64,000 bases of DNA from Psychrobacillus sp. INOP01 (GCF_018140925.1 NZ_CP073315.1:4154001-4218000), one strand, 5' to 3'; counted from the stretch's first letter, positions 27,286-36,809 are shown. The notes: a model not told the origin generated them from the letters alone. Translations and numbers: made by a program.

Positions 27286-28194
27286 TTGCCAATAAATATA
27301 CCAAAACAATTGCCAGCAGCTGAACATCTTAAAAGAGAAAAAATATTTATCATGGATACTGATCGAGCAATAGCCCAAGATATACGTCCATTAAACATTA
27401 TTATCTTGAATCTAATGCCCGAAAAAGAGAAAACCGAACTTCAATTACTGCGGTTATTAGGGAATACTTCGCTACAAGTAAATGTAACATTTCTACATAT
27501 GGCAACACATGATTCAAAAAATGTTAGTAAAACGCATTTGGATACTTTCTATACGACGTTCAAGGAGATAGAACATCGAAAATATGATGGGATGATCATC
27601 ACAGGTGCTCCAATTGAGCATCTACAATTTGAACACGTTAATTATTGGAGTGAAATGACTGAAATAATGGACTGGTCCAAAACACATGTGACTTCTGTTC
27701 TGCATATTTGTTGGGGGGCGCAGGCAGCTCTTTATCATCATTATGGTATTGGTAAATATGGCTTGCCGAAAAAATGTTTTGGGGTATTTAGTCATCGGTT
27801 AACCGATCCAACTGTACAGTTAGTTCGAGGATTTAATGATGAATTTTACGCACCAGTGTCTCGTTACACAGCGGTGTCCTACGACGAGATTAAACAAGAT
27901 CCTCGACTGGCATTGCTTTCCAATTCAGAAGATGCAGGTGTTTTCCTAGTAATATCCAAGGATAAAAAGCATATTATGATTACCGGTCACTTAGAATATG
28001 ATGCAACTACACTTTCTGACGAGTATCAAAGAGATATTGAAAAAGGGGTGGAAATCGATATACCAGAAAATTATTTTCCGAATGATGATCCAACACAAAA
28101 ACCATTGAATTCTTGGCGGTCACATACGCATTTGCTTTTTTCAAATTGGTTGAATTATTATGTGTACCAAGAAACTCCTTATGAGTGGGAATAA
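27286..28194 (+). CDS. metA: Homoserine O-acetyltransferase MetA
   Basis: 302 aa. First step of methionine synthesis. Catalytic Cys142 ([10 protein letters not shown]), His235 and Glu237 (MITGHLEYD) are in place. Residue 111 is Glu ([10 protein letters not shown]), the marker for acetyl-CoA instead of succinyl-CoA use. I start at TTG 27286, 8 bases after AAGGAGG, giving the family N-terminus [10 protein letters not shown]; the in-frame TTG at 27262 lies in the terminator. Controlled by the SAM riboswitch. Confidence 0.96.
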   Translation: MPINIPKQLPAAEHLKREKIFIMDTDRAIAQDIRPLNIIILNLMPEKEKTELQLLRLLGNTSLQVNVTFLHMATHDSKNVSKTHLDTFYTTFKEIEHRKYDGMIITGAPIEHLQFEHVNYWSEMTEIMDWSKTHVTSVLHICWGAQAALYHHYGIGKYGLPKKCFGVFSHRLTDPTVQLVRGFNDEFYAPVSRYTAVSYDEIKQDPRLALLSNSEDAGVFLVISKDKKHIMITGHLEYDATTLSDEYQRDIEKGVEIDIPENYFPNDDPTQKPLNSWRSHTHLLFSNWLNYYVYQETPYEWE

Positions 28195-28268
28195 CAATGG
28201 ATTAAATATATATAAAGTACTGGTGACTTCATTAAATGAGTAATTTGGTTCAGAAGAGAAGATGTTGA

Positions 28269-28313
28269 GTACCTGGTTCTCGAACAATTCAAAATTCATT
28301 GAGAACCTGGTAC
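28269..28313. terminator. Hairpin after metA
   Basis: GTACCTGGTTCTC / GAGAACCTGGTAC, 13-bp stem with one mismatch and a 19-nt loop, no strong T run. Confidence 0.4.
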
Positions 28314-28345
28314 CTTATATTGGTCTTGGGAAATTAAAGGAAATA

Positions 28346-28387
28346 ACAAAAACAACCTGAGTCCAGCTAAATAACGGGCCCAGGTTG
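28346..28387 (-). terminator. Terminator of the LysM/GH18 gene
   Basis: On the minus strand CAACCTGGGCCC / GGACTCAGGTTG followed by TTTTTG, 42 bases after the stop. Confidence 0.7.
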
Positions 28388-28428
28388 AAGAAAGATTTTC
28401 AATACTATAGGCGGTTTCCTACTTCAAA

Positions 28429-29943
28429 TTACTTATTGAAATGGTATACATTCCAAATGTCAGGAGTTTCAGAGCCAATGTACCAAGCAGCTGCACCGCC
28501 TAGGTTAAATTGGTTAGCAAGGTTGATACGAAGTTTAATAGATTGTTTATCCTCCACCCATATTTGGTGCTTCTCCCGGTTTGCGGTATATTCTACATAA
28601 TTTTGCTGGGTATTTTGATCCCAAACTTTTATAAGACGTTTTGAGGAGATAATTTGCTCCACCTCACTCATTGTGCGGTCGATACTTTTCACTTTTTTTG
28701 TCGTTAGATTAGTAACCCATTCTCTTGTGTAGAAGGGTACTGCCAAGATGATTTTGTGAGATGGTACGTCTTTAGTTAATAGTTCAACGCCTTCTTTAAC
28801 CCATGGCATAGAAGCTACAGACCCCGCTACTGGACTACCTCCCCAATGCTCGTCATAACCCATCATAATGATGTAGTCAGCAACTTGACCTAATGCTTTA
28901 CGGTCTAGACTTCCAGACCAAAAAGGATCCTTGTTTTCACGAGTAACGTCAACAGATACTTTAATTCCATGTGGCTGAAGTGCTTTTTTAAGTTCGGTTA
29001 CGAAGCGGACAAAATCTTGCTTGTTTTTCGGATTGATATTTTCAAAGTCCACATTTATTCCATCGCTTTTTGTTTGGACTAAAGAATCTTTAAGCGTCGA
29101 TACTAATTTTTGACGTTTTGCAGGATTACTTAATACTGAATCAGTTAAAACAGGGTCGAATTTATTCCCAATTAGTGGCCAAACTTTCTTGCCTTTGCTA
29201 TGTGCATCCTTCAGATATTTTGTATCCGCTGTAATGGAAACAAAATTTCCTGTATTGCTTAAAGTATACCAACGGGGTGAAACCACATTTAAATTAGAAT
29301 GGTTCAATTGTTGGGCATAATTTCGTGAACTTCCATTATACTTCCAACCCATGACGATTCGTTGCTGATTCTTTTGTTTTAAAAGTGATTTATTAATCCA
29401 GCCTTTTTTCCCACCTAACAACTGAACTTGTACGTAATAATCAGGAATGTTTAATTTTTGCCCGACAACTAGGTTTGAAGACTGTAGATTGTTCAATTTG
29501 GTTAAATCATTAATAGTTACTTCGAACTTTTTGGAAATTTTCCATAAAGTATCACCTTTTATAACAGTATATAGTTTGTGTGTTTGTGGAATTATTAATT
29601 TCTGTCCAATTCGGATTTCTGTCGAAGTAAGCTTGTTTGTCTTCTGAAGTTCACTTATTGGAATTCCGTATTGCTTTGAAATTTTCCATAATGTATTTCC
29701 AGAAATTACAGTATGCATTATAACGGTAGATGAGTCTCCAGAAGCAGTGGATAGGACAGGGAATTCTTCCCCTTTTTTTAAAGTGGTGATAATAGTCGAA
29801 CCTTGTTTAGGTAAACTTAATACGTTAACGTTATCTATTTGAACAGTCCCTACTGAAAGTGAATTACCAGCAGCTGTACTCTGTATAGGTCCAAAACTTA
29901 AAAATAAGACAAATATAATAAAAATAGGAAGTACTTTTTTCAC
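28429..29943 (-). CDS. LysM/GH18 glycosidase, spore-cortex/YaaH type
   Basis: 504 aa exported protein. Signal peptide to about residue 25, an SH3-like segment (31-70), LysM repeats at about 76-119 and 124-167, then a glycoside hydrolase 18 barrel with the catalytic stretch DGINVDFEN (acid Glu301). This arrangement is that of YaaH/SleL spore-germination N-acetylglucosaminidases, which bind peptidoglycan through LysM. The SH3-like part before the LysM pair is an addition to the usual YaaH layout. GTG start; GAGGAG lies 12 bases upstream. Confidence 0.85.
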   Translation of the reverse strand: MKKVLPIFIIFVLFLSFGPIQSTAAGNSLSVGTVQIDNVNVLSLPKQGSTIITTLKKGEEFPVLSTASGDSSTVIMHTVISGNTLWKISKQYGIPISELQKTNKLTSTEIRIGQKLIIPQTHKLYTVIKGDTLWKISKKFEVTINDLTKLNNLQSSNLVVGQKLNIPDYYVQVQLLGGKKGWINKSLLKQKNQQRIVMGWKYNGSSRNYAQQLNHSNLNVVSPRWYTLSNTGNFVSITADTKYLKDAHSKGKKVWPLIGNKFDPVLTDSVLSNPAKRQKLVSTLKDSLVQTKSDGINVDFENINPKNKQDFVRFVTELKKALQPHGIKVSVDVTRENKDPFWSGSLDRKALGQVADYIIMMGYDEHWGGSPVAGSVASMPWVKEGVELLTKDVPSHKIILAVPFYTREWVTNLTTKKVKSIDRTMSEVEQIISSKRLIKVWDQNTQQNYVEYTANREKHQIWVEDKQSIKLRINLANQFNLGGAAAWYIGSETPDIWNVYHFNK

Positions 29944-30150
29944 TTAAACCCATTCTCCTCTAGTTTGAAAGTAGTATTATAACTTTCATAGATTACTATG
30001 GATTTAAATTAATAGATACAGGTACTTTGTGGTAAGTTCACCAATGCAAAATGGGGAGTGGGGTTGATAGAATATACGGAAGGTGAGTATTCTTCTAGAG
30101 TAGTTCTGCTAACAATTATCTAGTAATCCATTGTTTATGGATAAGTGAAA

Positions 30151-30312
30151 ATGGAAAGGGGTACTGGAGCAACCGGTCCAGCATCAATCAACCAAGTTTG
30201 TGTAGTCAATTCTAGAAGTAATAATGTTTCAGTAATTGACGGCTCTAACAATACTGTAATTGCTACTGTAGCAGTAGGAACCCCGTTCTTTTTTGGGACT
30301 GGGTTAATATAA
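30151..30312 (+). pseudogene. Fragment of a collagen-like/YVTN beta-propeller surface protein
   Basis: 53 codons. It reads GTGATGPASINQ (collagen-like Gly-x-x) then VVNSRSNNVSVIDGSNNTVI, ATVAVG and a stop: one YVTN-type propeller repeat straight after a collagen-like stub. Such proteins are normally hundreds of residues long. Stops lie just upstream in frame and no ribosome-binding site is visible, so this is a remnant of a spore or cell-surface gene. The flanking 29944-30380 has nothing else I can call. Confidence 0.65.
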
Positions 30313-30380
30313 CGATTCGTACTTGAACATTTTTCTTGATTCTCTTTTAGTGAAAAAGATGAAATAAAAGTTATTCTGGT

Positions 30381-31085
30381 TTATTTTACTTTATACACTT
30401 TCTGACTAGGTAACTCTAGACAATTCAATTGTCCACCGTATACAGCTCCACCATCAATCCCGATGATTCTATTACTTCCAAAGTAGACATTGTAATTTTC
30501 TGGTTCTCCATGAAGTGAGTTTGTTTCTGTATGCCCGAATACGATAATCTTTTCCCCGTCATAATTTTTATGAAATTCGTCCCTAATCCACATTAAGACA
30601 TGTGGATTTGTCTCAGAAATAGGTGTCGTAGGGTGTACACCCGCGTGGACAAAAATATAGTCGGAGGTTTCTATGTAATTTTCTAATCCTTGCACAAATT
30701 CTAAGTGTTGCTGTAGGACAACTGATTGTAAAATTGGTTTTTGAAATTTTTCTTCACTTACAGCAAGGTCATTCTCTGAGAAACCATAGCTAAATAAAGT
30801 TTTATCTCCACCGCACAACTTAACCCAATGGTTCCATGACCTTTCTACATCTGTCGTTAACGCTTTTATCATCATATCTTCATGATTCCCCTTCAGTAAT
30901 TGAGCTCCACTTTCTTGTAAACTCATCACTTTTTCGATAACACCTTTTGCATTTGGACCTCGGTCCACGTAATCACCTAATAAGATTAATTGATCATTTT
31001 CAGGATCGTATTCTACTTCGCCAAGCAATTGTTCAAACTTCTCTAATTCACCGTGAATATCACTTATTACCAGGGTTCTTTTCAT
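30381..31085 (-). CDS. Metallophosphoesterase, PrpE/bis-tetraphosphatase type
   Basis: 234 aa, calcineurin-like fold with the full metal-ligand set: DIHG (9-12), GDYVDRG, GNHE, FVHAG and FGHTE. Similar sequences are annotated as Ser/Thr phosphatases or diadenosine tetraphosphatases (ApaH/PrpE). Substrate not decidable. Cytoplasmic. ATG is used. Monocistronic. Confidence 0.85.
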   Translation of the reverse strand: MKRTLVISDIHGELEKFEQLLGEVEYDPENDQLILLGDYVDRGPNAKGVIEKVMSLQESGAQLLKGNHEDMMIKALTTDVERSWNHWVKLCGGDKTLFSYGFSENDLAVSEEKFQKPILQSVVLQQHLEFVQGLENYIETSDYIFVHAGVHPTTPISETNPHVLMWIRDEFHKNYDGEKIIVFGHTETNSLHGEPENYNVYFGSNRIIGIDGGAVYGGQLNCLELPSQKVYKVK

Positions 31086-31475
31086 TTTTTTCGCTTCTCT
31101 CTAATTGGATATTTTCTATTATTAACTAATAACAGAGTAACTGCAAACTAGTATCTCCGTCTACTGTATATGTTTTTTAACTGAGTGCAATATATAACAT
31201 CCCCCAGATTTCCTCGGGATGTCTGATGTTCACATATCTATTTCAGTATAATAGACCAAGATAACCATGTTAAAAGTTTTGAATGAATAGATACATAAAG
31301 TAATCTCCAAAGTACATATACAACTATCTATATCTTATTCTTTTTTGTCTGATAGTCGAGGCAGGTTCGTCGAAATGAATTAGATAAAATACACGAGCTA
31401 ATTGTAGCGTCTAAGAAAGTACTTAATTAAGTTATATTTGGCGTCTTGTATACATTTGTTGTTCAATTATAAACT
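31086..31475. other. Intergenic stretch without a gene
   Basis: 390 bases, AT-rich. Contains a 7-bp hairpin ACATCCC/GGGATGT (31198-31224) without a clear T run. I see no ORF with a ribosome-binding site. Confidence 0.5.
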
Positions 31476-31512
31476 AAAAAGAGCTGCTCCTTTTATCTGA
31501 GCAGCTCTTTTT
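31476..31512. terminator. Terminator of the MATE gene
   Basis: AAAAAGAGCTGCTC / GAGCAGCTCTTTTT, 14-bp perfect stem. Confidence 0.9.
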
Positions 31513-31513
31513 G

Positions 31514-32878
31514 TTAAGACTTGACTACTTGTATGCCTTTTGCTGATGGATCTTTGGATGGGGCTAATGCTTTTAATGTATATCTTGCGATTACTAAACC
31601 AATTGCTGTAATTCCTTCTGCTATTGGGAAGGCAAGCCAAATGTAATCACTGCCTAGATAGGTTGGTAATAACCATAATAGTGGTAAGAAAAGCACAATA
31701 CTTCTGGAAATTATTATAATAGAAGAAAGTTTAATCTTTTTAATCGCCTGGTAGTATTCGGCATAAACTAGATTAAAACCTAAAAATAAATAGCCGATGA
31801 AAAACATGGAAATGCCTGTCTTCGTATAAGTAAAAACTTCTTCGGAGGTAACTCCGAATAACGAAACAATCACATCTCCGAACAACCAACCAACTAGTAA
31901 TATACAAGCTCCGAATAAAATCCCTGTAATCACACCTAATTTCAAAAATTGCTGAAGTCGATTATATAACTTTGCTCCATAGTGAAAGCTAACAATAGGT
32001 TGGAGAGCCGCACCGATGCCGATAAATAGCATGATGAAAACCGCATGTAAATAATTCACAACAGCATATGAAGTAACACCAACTGCTCCAACAAAGTGCA
32101 TAAACGTCACATTATACGCAATAATTGTCATTGCCGCAGAACCTTCTACAATAAAGCTTGGCAAACCGATTTTCAATATTTCAGTAACTGTCTTTAGCTC
32201 AAATCTTAAATTAGTAAATTTCAACATACTCGTTTTTCGAGTGAAATGGAGTAGTAAAACGAGTAGTCCAATAGCGGTTGATAGAACAGTAGCATAGGCA
32301 GCGCCTTCAACACCAAGATCCATTACAAAAATAAATAGATAGTTAAATACAATATTTAGAAGTGAAGTAGTTCCAAGTCCAAGCATCGCAAGCTTTGGAT
32401 TTCCATCATTTCGTATAAAAATACTTAATATATTTTCCATCACATAAATGACACCAAACAGAAGGATAATATGAAGATAGTCTTTTACATAAGGGAAGAT
32501 TTCATCACTTGCACCAAACAAATAAGCGATTTCTTTTTGCTTCCATAAACTTATAATTACTAGTACCCCAACAACGATTACTGCTAGGAAAAATGATTGT
32601 GTAAAGATGGAGCTTGCTTTTTTACTATTATTTTCTCCAAGTGAAATGGAATATAGCGTTGCTCCCCCCATCCCAATCCAGAGGGAAATGGATAGTAAAA
32701 TAGAGAAAATAGGTACCGCTATGTTTATACCTGCAAGTGCTTCTGGTCCGATTCCATTACTAACGAAAATGCCGTCGACTAATATATTGACAGCCATTAG
32801 CAGCATTCCAAGTAAGGAAGGGATTAAATAAGTTAGAAATAATTTTTTGGTTGGCGTGTTTCTTAATGTTTCATTCAT
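31514..32878 (-). CDS. MATE family multidrug efflux pump (MepA-like)
   Basis: 454 aa, 12 membrane segments in two homologous halves. The N-terminus KKLFLTYLIPSLLGMLLMAVNILVDGIFVSNGIG is typical of MepA-like MATE proteins, which expel cationic drugs by Na+/H+ antiport. ATG 32878 lies 6 bases after AGGTG; GTG 32887 overlaps that site. Second gene after the BltD-like acetyltransferase (30-base gap) and opposite a MerR regulator, so probably induced together by drug or polyamine binding. Confidence 0.88.
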   Translation of the reverse strand: MNETLRNTPTKKLFLTYLIPSLLGMLLMAVNILVDGIFVSNGIGPEALAGINIAVPIFSILLSISLWIGMGGATLYSISLGENNSKKASSIFTQSFFLAVIVVGVLVIISLWKQKEIAYLFGASDEIFPYVKDYLHIILLFGVIYVMENILSIFIRNDGNPKLAMLGLGTTSLLNIVFNYLFIFVMDLGVEGAAYATVLSTAIGLLVLLLHFTRKTSMLKFTNLRFELKTVTEILKIGLPSFIVEGSAAMTIIAYNVTFMHFVGAVGVTSYAVVNYLHAVFIMLFIGIGAALQPIVSFHYGAKLYNRLQQFLKLGVITGILFGACILLVGWLFGDVIVSLFGVTSEEVFTYTKTGISMFFIGYLFLGFNLVYAEYYQAIKKIKLSSIIIISRSIVLFLPLLWLLPTYLGSDYIWLAFPIAEGITAIGLVIARYTLKALAPSKDPSAKGIQVVKS

Positions 32879-32907
32879 ATTATTCACCTATTGTTTATTG
32901 AGTAGAG

Positions 32908-33381
32908 CTATTCATGCTTTCCGTTTAAGTTTGTTATATTTTTCACCATAATTTTTTCGTTTTTTAGATCGATTTCACCATTAAAATGAAAGCCGAATTT
33001 TTGGTATAAGTGAATCGCCGCTTTATTTTCTTCAAATACACTCAAATATATTTGAGTACATGAAAATTCAATGACTAGTTTCTGTATTAATGCATTCAGC
33101 ATGATAGTTCCATAACCAAAACCTTGATATCTGGAATCGATTAAAAAACGATCCAGCCATACTCGACCATTTTCAGTTTCTTCAGGGAACAACCCATACA
33201 TGGCAAATCCAACTAAACAGCCGTCAGTATAGAGACCAACTGGTTTAAAGTTAGTACACTCCTCTGCTTCCTTCATACATTGTTCAGTAGATTCGATAAA
33301 AGAAACTTGTAACTCCCCAACACTTAACTCTAATATATTTTGAACATTTTCTTGCGTTACGTCATGAATGGTTATATTCAT
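32908..33381 (-). CDS. bltD: Spermine/spermidine acetyltransferase, BltD-like
   Basis: 157 aa GNAT enzyme. The stretches SFIESTEQCMKEAEEC, KPVGLYTDGCLVGFAMYGLF and NGRVWLDRFLIDSRYQGFGYG match B. subtilis BltD almost block for block. It acetylates polyamines. Start at ATG 33381 (AAAGGA upstream); the longer frame to 33468 crosses the promoter. In B. subtilis bltD is paired with the MFS pump gene blt, here it is paired with a MATE pump. Confidence 0.85.
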   Translation of the reverse strand: MNITIHDVTQENVQNILELSVGELQVSFIESTEQCMKEAEECTNFKPVGLYTDGCLVGFAMYGLFPEETENGRVWLDRFLIDSRYQGFGYGTIMLNALIQKLVIEFSCTQIYLSVFEENKAAIHLYQKFGFHFNGEIDLKNEKIMVKNITNLNGKHE

Positions 33382-33432
33382 GCCTATCAAATCCTTTCTT
33401 TTTAGTGCAAATAGACACGAGTAAGTGGTATA

Positions 33433-33468
33433 GTTACATCCTAAAGTATCCGGTAACCATATAGTCAA
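33433..33468 (-). promoter_or_regulatory. MerR-type promoter/operator of bltD-MATE
   Basis: On the minus strand TTGACT and TAGGAT are separated by 19 bases, the overlong spacer typical of MerR-activated promoters. A dyad GTTAC...GTAAC (33433-33457) overlaps it. Lies between divergent bltD and the MerR gene. Confidence 0.6.
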
Positions 33469-33482
33469 GGGGAAGATGAAAA

Positions 33483-34310
33483 ATGAGCGAGAATTTACGC
33501 AAATATTTTACGACAGGTGAATTCGCAAAGTTATGTAATGTGAAAAAACAAACCTTATTTCATTACGATGAAATTGGGCTTCTTTCACCAGAAATCAAAA
33601 ATGAAAAAGGATATCGTTATTACTCCTATCATCAATTTGACGTTTTTAACGTTATTGAACTTCTAAAAGAGGTGGACATGCCTTTAAAAGAAATTAAACT
33701 GTTTTTGAAAAACAAGACCCCTGCAGAATTGATTGAGCTTTTAAAAGGGAAGACATTGGAAATTCAAAAAAAGATAAATAATTTGAACAAAATACAAAAG
33801 ATAATCGACACAAAGATAGCTCTAACGGAAAATGCATTAAGGTTGGATTTCAATCAAATTAGATTAGAGGAACAAGAAGAGGAGTTATTATTTTTAAGTG
33901 ACTCTATTTTAGATTGTTCTGATCGTTCTTTTTTAAAGTCTGTTTCCCAATTCATAGATTTTTTATACAAAAATGAACTCGATATTGGCTATCCAATCGG
34001 TGCGATTGTTAGTAAGGAAAAACTACTAGAAGAAGATTATGACAATTACTCTTACTTGTATACGAAAACAGAGGACAATGTGGAAAGTGTTTCTTTCTAC
34101 ACGAAACCAAAAGGATTATATGTCGTCGCTTATCATGTAGGGAATGATAAAAATATTTCCAAAACTTATAAAAAAATTATGAAATTTATCGATACACATC
34201 ATATAAAGCTTGGAAGCTATTCGTATGAGGAATATGTATTAGATGAAATCTCTGTAAGTGGCAATGATCATTATGTCACCCAAATCATGATAAAAGTGGA
34301 GGAAAAGTAA
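33483..34310 (+). CDS. MerR family regulator (BltR/BmrR-like)
   Basis: 275 aa. N-terminal winged helix-turn-helix YFTTGEFAKLCNVKKQTLFHYDEIGLL, coiled-coil dimer helix (about 78-115), and a C-terminal effector domain of the GyrI/BmrR type. Divergent from bltD-MATE across a 19-bp-spacer promoter, so it is the likely activator of the pump operon, like BltR. The ligand (hydrophobic cation or polyamine) is inferred from family knowledge. Confidence 0.85.
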   Translation: MSENLRKYFTTGEFAKLCNVKKQTLFHYDEIGLLSPEIKNEKGYRYYSYHQFDVFNVIELLKEVDMPLKEIKLFLKNKTPAELIELLKGKTLEIQKKINNLNKIQKIIDTKIALTENALRLDFNQIRLEEQEEELLFLSDSILDCSDRSFLKSVSQFIDFLYKNELDIGYPIGAIVSKEKLLEEDYDNYSYLYTKTEDNVESVSFYTKPKGLYVVAYHVGNDKNISKTYKKIMKFIDTHHIKLGSYSYEEYVLDEISVSGNDHYVTQIMIKVEEK

Positions 34311-34421
34311 CGTGAGCATCCTCTGATAGATTCACCTAAAGACATAGACAGACTTGTGCTGTTAGTAGAGGTGATGAATAAGAACAATGAAAACCATATC
34401 GGTTATTGTGGAGCATCACAC

Positions 34422-34453
34422 AAAAAGCCCACTTCCAACGAAGTGGGCTTTTT
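34422..34453 (+). terminator. Terminator in the gap after the MerR gene
   Basis: AAAAAGCCCACTT / AAGTGGGCTTTTT, 13-bp perfect stem. The rest of the 325-base gap 34311-34635 shows no gene. Confidence 0.9.
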
Positions 34454-34635
34454 ACTGTAAACACGTTGATCAGATATGGTTGCATTGCTATTGGCTGCAT
34501 TGAGTGCTTGAAGATAAAGAAAGATTATAAATAGGTCATCTAATCTATTTACTGAGAAATTCTAACGAAATGTGTTTTTTCGGAATAGTTCTATTATAAT
34601 AAAGAGAGAAAAAATAGAAAAAGGAGAGGATTATT

Positions 34636-35148
34636 ATGAACGAGATATCTAATATACACACTGATTTTATACGAGTTGTTCGGAAAAAATTTTCAGATCT
34701 CATGCAAGATACAGAAAAGGCTGTTGAACAAATGGAGGAAACTACACTATTTTGGACTCCAAATAATCATTCAAATAGTGTAGATGTTATTATCAAGCAT
34801 ATGAGTGGAAATCTGATTTCACGTTGGACGGACTTTTTGACTACAGATGGTGAAAAACCAACTAGAAATCGAGATGGCGAATTTGAAAGTACAATACAAA
34901 CTCGTAAAGAATTGTTGGAAATTTGGTCTGAAGGTTGCCAAGTATTTTTAGATGCATTAGATATTATTAAATCAGAAAATTTGCTTCAAACCATATATAT
35001 TAGAAATGAACCACATACTGTCATGGAAGCTGTTATTAGAAGTCTTTCACATACGTCCTCCCATGTAGGTCAGGTGATTTACATTGCCAAACAAGTGACT
35101 GCTGAAGAGAAATGGACAACATTATCTATTCCCAAAAAACAAAGTTAG
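34636..35148 (+). CDS. DinB-like/DUF1572 family protein
   Basis: 170 aa four-helix bundle of the DinB/YfiT superfamily. The metal-binding histidines appear as IIKHMSG and SLSHTSSHVGQVIYIAK. Members include thiol-dependent transferases with bacillithiol or similar cofactors. Function here unknown. AAGGAGAGG precedes the ATG. Starts a run of three plus-strand genes (DinB-like, GrpB, histidine phosphatase) with gaps of 18 and 13 bases, so one operon is likely. Confidence 0.82.
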   Translation: MNEISNIHTDFIRVVRKKFSDLMQDTEKAVEQMEETTLFWTPNNHSNSVDVIIKHMSGNLISRWTDFLTTDGEKPTRNRDGEFESTIQTRKELLEIWSEGCQVFLDALDIIKSENLLQTIYIRNEPHTVMEAVIRSLSHTSSHVGQVIYIAKQVTAEEKWTTLSIPKKQS

Positions 35149-35166
35149 AAGTGGAGGCATAGTATT

Positions 35167-35697
35167 TTGGAGCTAGGATTAGGAAGTAACGAAGTAAAGT
35201 TATTACCCTACACAAATGAATGGAAAGAAGAGTTCAACAGAGTGAAGCTGGAAATAATGGATGTTACAGGATTTGAAGGAGAACGAATACAGCATATAGG
35301 AAGCACCGCGATAATTAACATGCCTGCAAAGCCAATCATAGATATATTAGTAGGCGTAGATGATAAAGCTAAAGTAGACAAAGCTCTATTCAATGAATTA
35401 AAAAGTATTGGATTTCTAAGACTCCGAGTCGAAAGACCAGGTGAAATAGTTTTTGCTAAGTTTACAGATGATACATACGAAGTAAAAACTCATTTCATTC
35501 ACATGGTTGATTTTGATAAAGAATTATGGAAAAATCAACTATTCTTTCGTGATTATTTAAATTCAAACGATGAAGCTCGAGATGAATACCAGATAATCAA
35601 AATAACAAGTGCCAAACAAAAGGATATTAATATAAACACGTATACAGATTTGAAGGAACCATTTGTAAAAAGTATATTCACTAAGCGGATAAACTAG
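35167..35697 (+). CDS. GrpB family nucleotidyltransferase-like protein
   Basis: 176 aa. The motif IQHIGSTAIINMPAKPIIDILVGV with the D-x-D-like pair (PIIDILVGVDD) is the UPF0157/GrpB signature, a nucleotidyltransferase fold sometimes fused to CoaE. Biochemical role unknown. TTG start with GTGGAGG 10 bases upstream. Middle gene of the three-gene run. Confidence 0.85.
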   Translation: MELGLGSNEVKLLPYTNEWKEEFNRVKLEIMDVTGFEGERIQHIGSTAIINMPAKPIIDILVGVDDKAKVDKALFNELKSIGFLRLRVERPGEIVFAKFTDDTYEVKTHFIHMVDFDKELWKNQLFFRDYLNSNDEARDEYQIIKITSAKQKDININTYTDLKEPFVKSIFTKRIN

Positions 35698-35710
35698 GGG
35701 ATGAATTGAA

Positions 35711-36577
35711 ATGATAACTAATTTATATTTCGTTCGACATGCGCACTCCAATTATTCAACGGATGAATTAGGTAGGCCATTGTCAGAGCAAGGATTGGTC
35801 GATGCAAAGAAAATAACTGATCTATTAAAACGAGAAAATATCGATGTAGTTGTATCAAGTCCTTATAAGCGAGCGTTTCAAACCGTTGAAGGAATTGCTA
35901 ATCATTTAAAATCTGAAATAGAAATTATTGATGCGTTCAAAGAACGAATTTTGTCCGAACAACCAGTTGCAGATTTCAAGGAAGCAATGCTACAAGTATG
36001 GTCTGATTTCGACATTTCACTACCGGGTGGAGAATCTAATCATAATGCTCAAACTAGAGGTGTCCGTGCAACAAAAAAGATTTTAGGGAAATATGAAGGA
36101 CAAAATGTCGTAATAGGGACCCATGGAAATATAATGGTTTTAATCATGAATTACTTTGATCCTATCTATGATTTTGGTTTTTGGAAGCAGCTAGAAATGC
36201 CTGACATCTATCAGCTCACTTTTTATGAACAGCAATTGATAACGGTGAAAAGAGTGGATAAGGAATCGAGTAAAAATAGTACTGGCTTTACTATTTTTAA
36301 ACGATCTGAAATACAAACCAATTTTCAAAAGGTGGATCTCGAACTTAAAAGAATGATTGGAACTATAACATTGCATGATAAGGTGATATTGACTATTGAA
36401 GTAGATTTATTAAATGATTTTATGAAGGTAAATGGTGAAGCGAAACAATTGGAACAGATAATGAGTGAAAGAGGTTTAGATATGGAATATATAGAAATGT
36501 TAAAGGAAATGACTAGATTTTTTGTAGAAAATCAAATCACGGAACCTCAAAAATATTATGAAAAACTATCAAAATAA
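35711..36577 (+). CDS. Histidine phosphatase family protein with C-terminal extension
   Basis: 288 aa. The first 190 residues are a phosphoglycerate-mutase-like domain: catalytic RHAH (His10), SSPYKRAFQT and a second histidine in GTHGN. The last 90 residues (from about ESSKNSTGF) form a separate helical region (LEQIMSERGLDMEYIEMLKEM), absent from the usual 190-210-aa enzymes. That tail could be a fused domain of unknown role. Substrate unknown. ATG with GGGGATG upstream. Confidence 0.82.
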   Translation: MITNLYFVRHAHSNYSTDELGRPLSEQGLVDAKKITDLLKRENIDVVVSSPYKRAFQTVEGIANHLKSEIEIIDAFKERILSEQPVADFKEAMLQVWSDFDISLPGGESNHNAQTRGVRATKKILGKYEGQNVVIGTHGNIMVLIMNYFDPIYDFGFWKQLEMPDIYQLTFYEQQLITVKRVDKESSKNSTGFTIFKRSEIQTNFQKVDLELKRMIGTITLHDKVILTIEVDLLNDFMKVNGEAKQLEQIMSERGLDMEYIEMLKEMTRFFVENQITEPQKYYEKLSK

Positions 36578-36622
36578 CATATTTTTTATATGATAAAAGC
36601 CTAAAACAGAACGTATGTGTGG

Positions 36623-36628
36623 TATAAT
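36623..36628 (+). promoter_or_regulatory. Extended -10 promoter of the toxin gene
   Basis: TGGTATAAT (extended -10, TG at -15) gives a start near 36635 and an 80-nt toxin leader. No clear -35. Confidence 0.55.
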
Positions 36629-36713
36629 TAGATATATAGATTGATAATCTCATGGGTGGACGGCACAATTTTTACTTTCTGTTTGACGACTGATACAGAA
36701 GGGGGTGCTGCTT

Positions 36714-36809
36714 TTGACGATATTTGAATCGCTCGTAATTATGATTAGTTTTTCTACGCTAATCATCGCTTTGATTACGCTGACCTTTTCAATGACACGA
36801 AAAAAGTAA
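36714..36809 (+). CDS. Holin-like type I toxin (TxpA/BsrG-like small peptide)
   Basis: 31 aa: MTIFESLVIMISFSTLIIAL, then ITLTFSMTRKK and stop. A single membrane helix with an N-terminal acidic residue and a lysine tail is the pattern of the putative holin-like toxin family in Bacilli. TTG start preceded by a strong GGGGGTG site. An antisense RNA promoter and terminator on the other strand overlap its 3' end, making a complete type I module. Confidence 0.8.
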   Translation: MTIFESLVIMISFSTLIIALITLTFSMTRKK

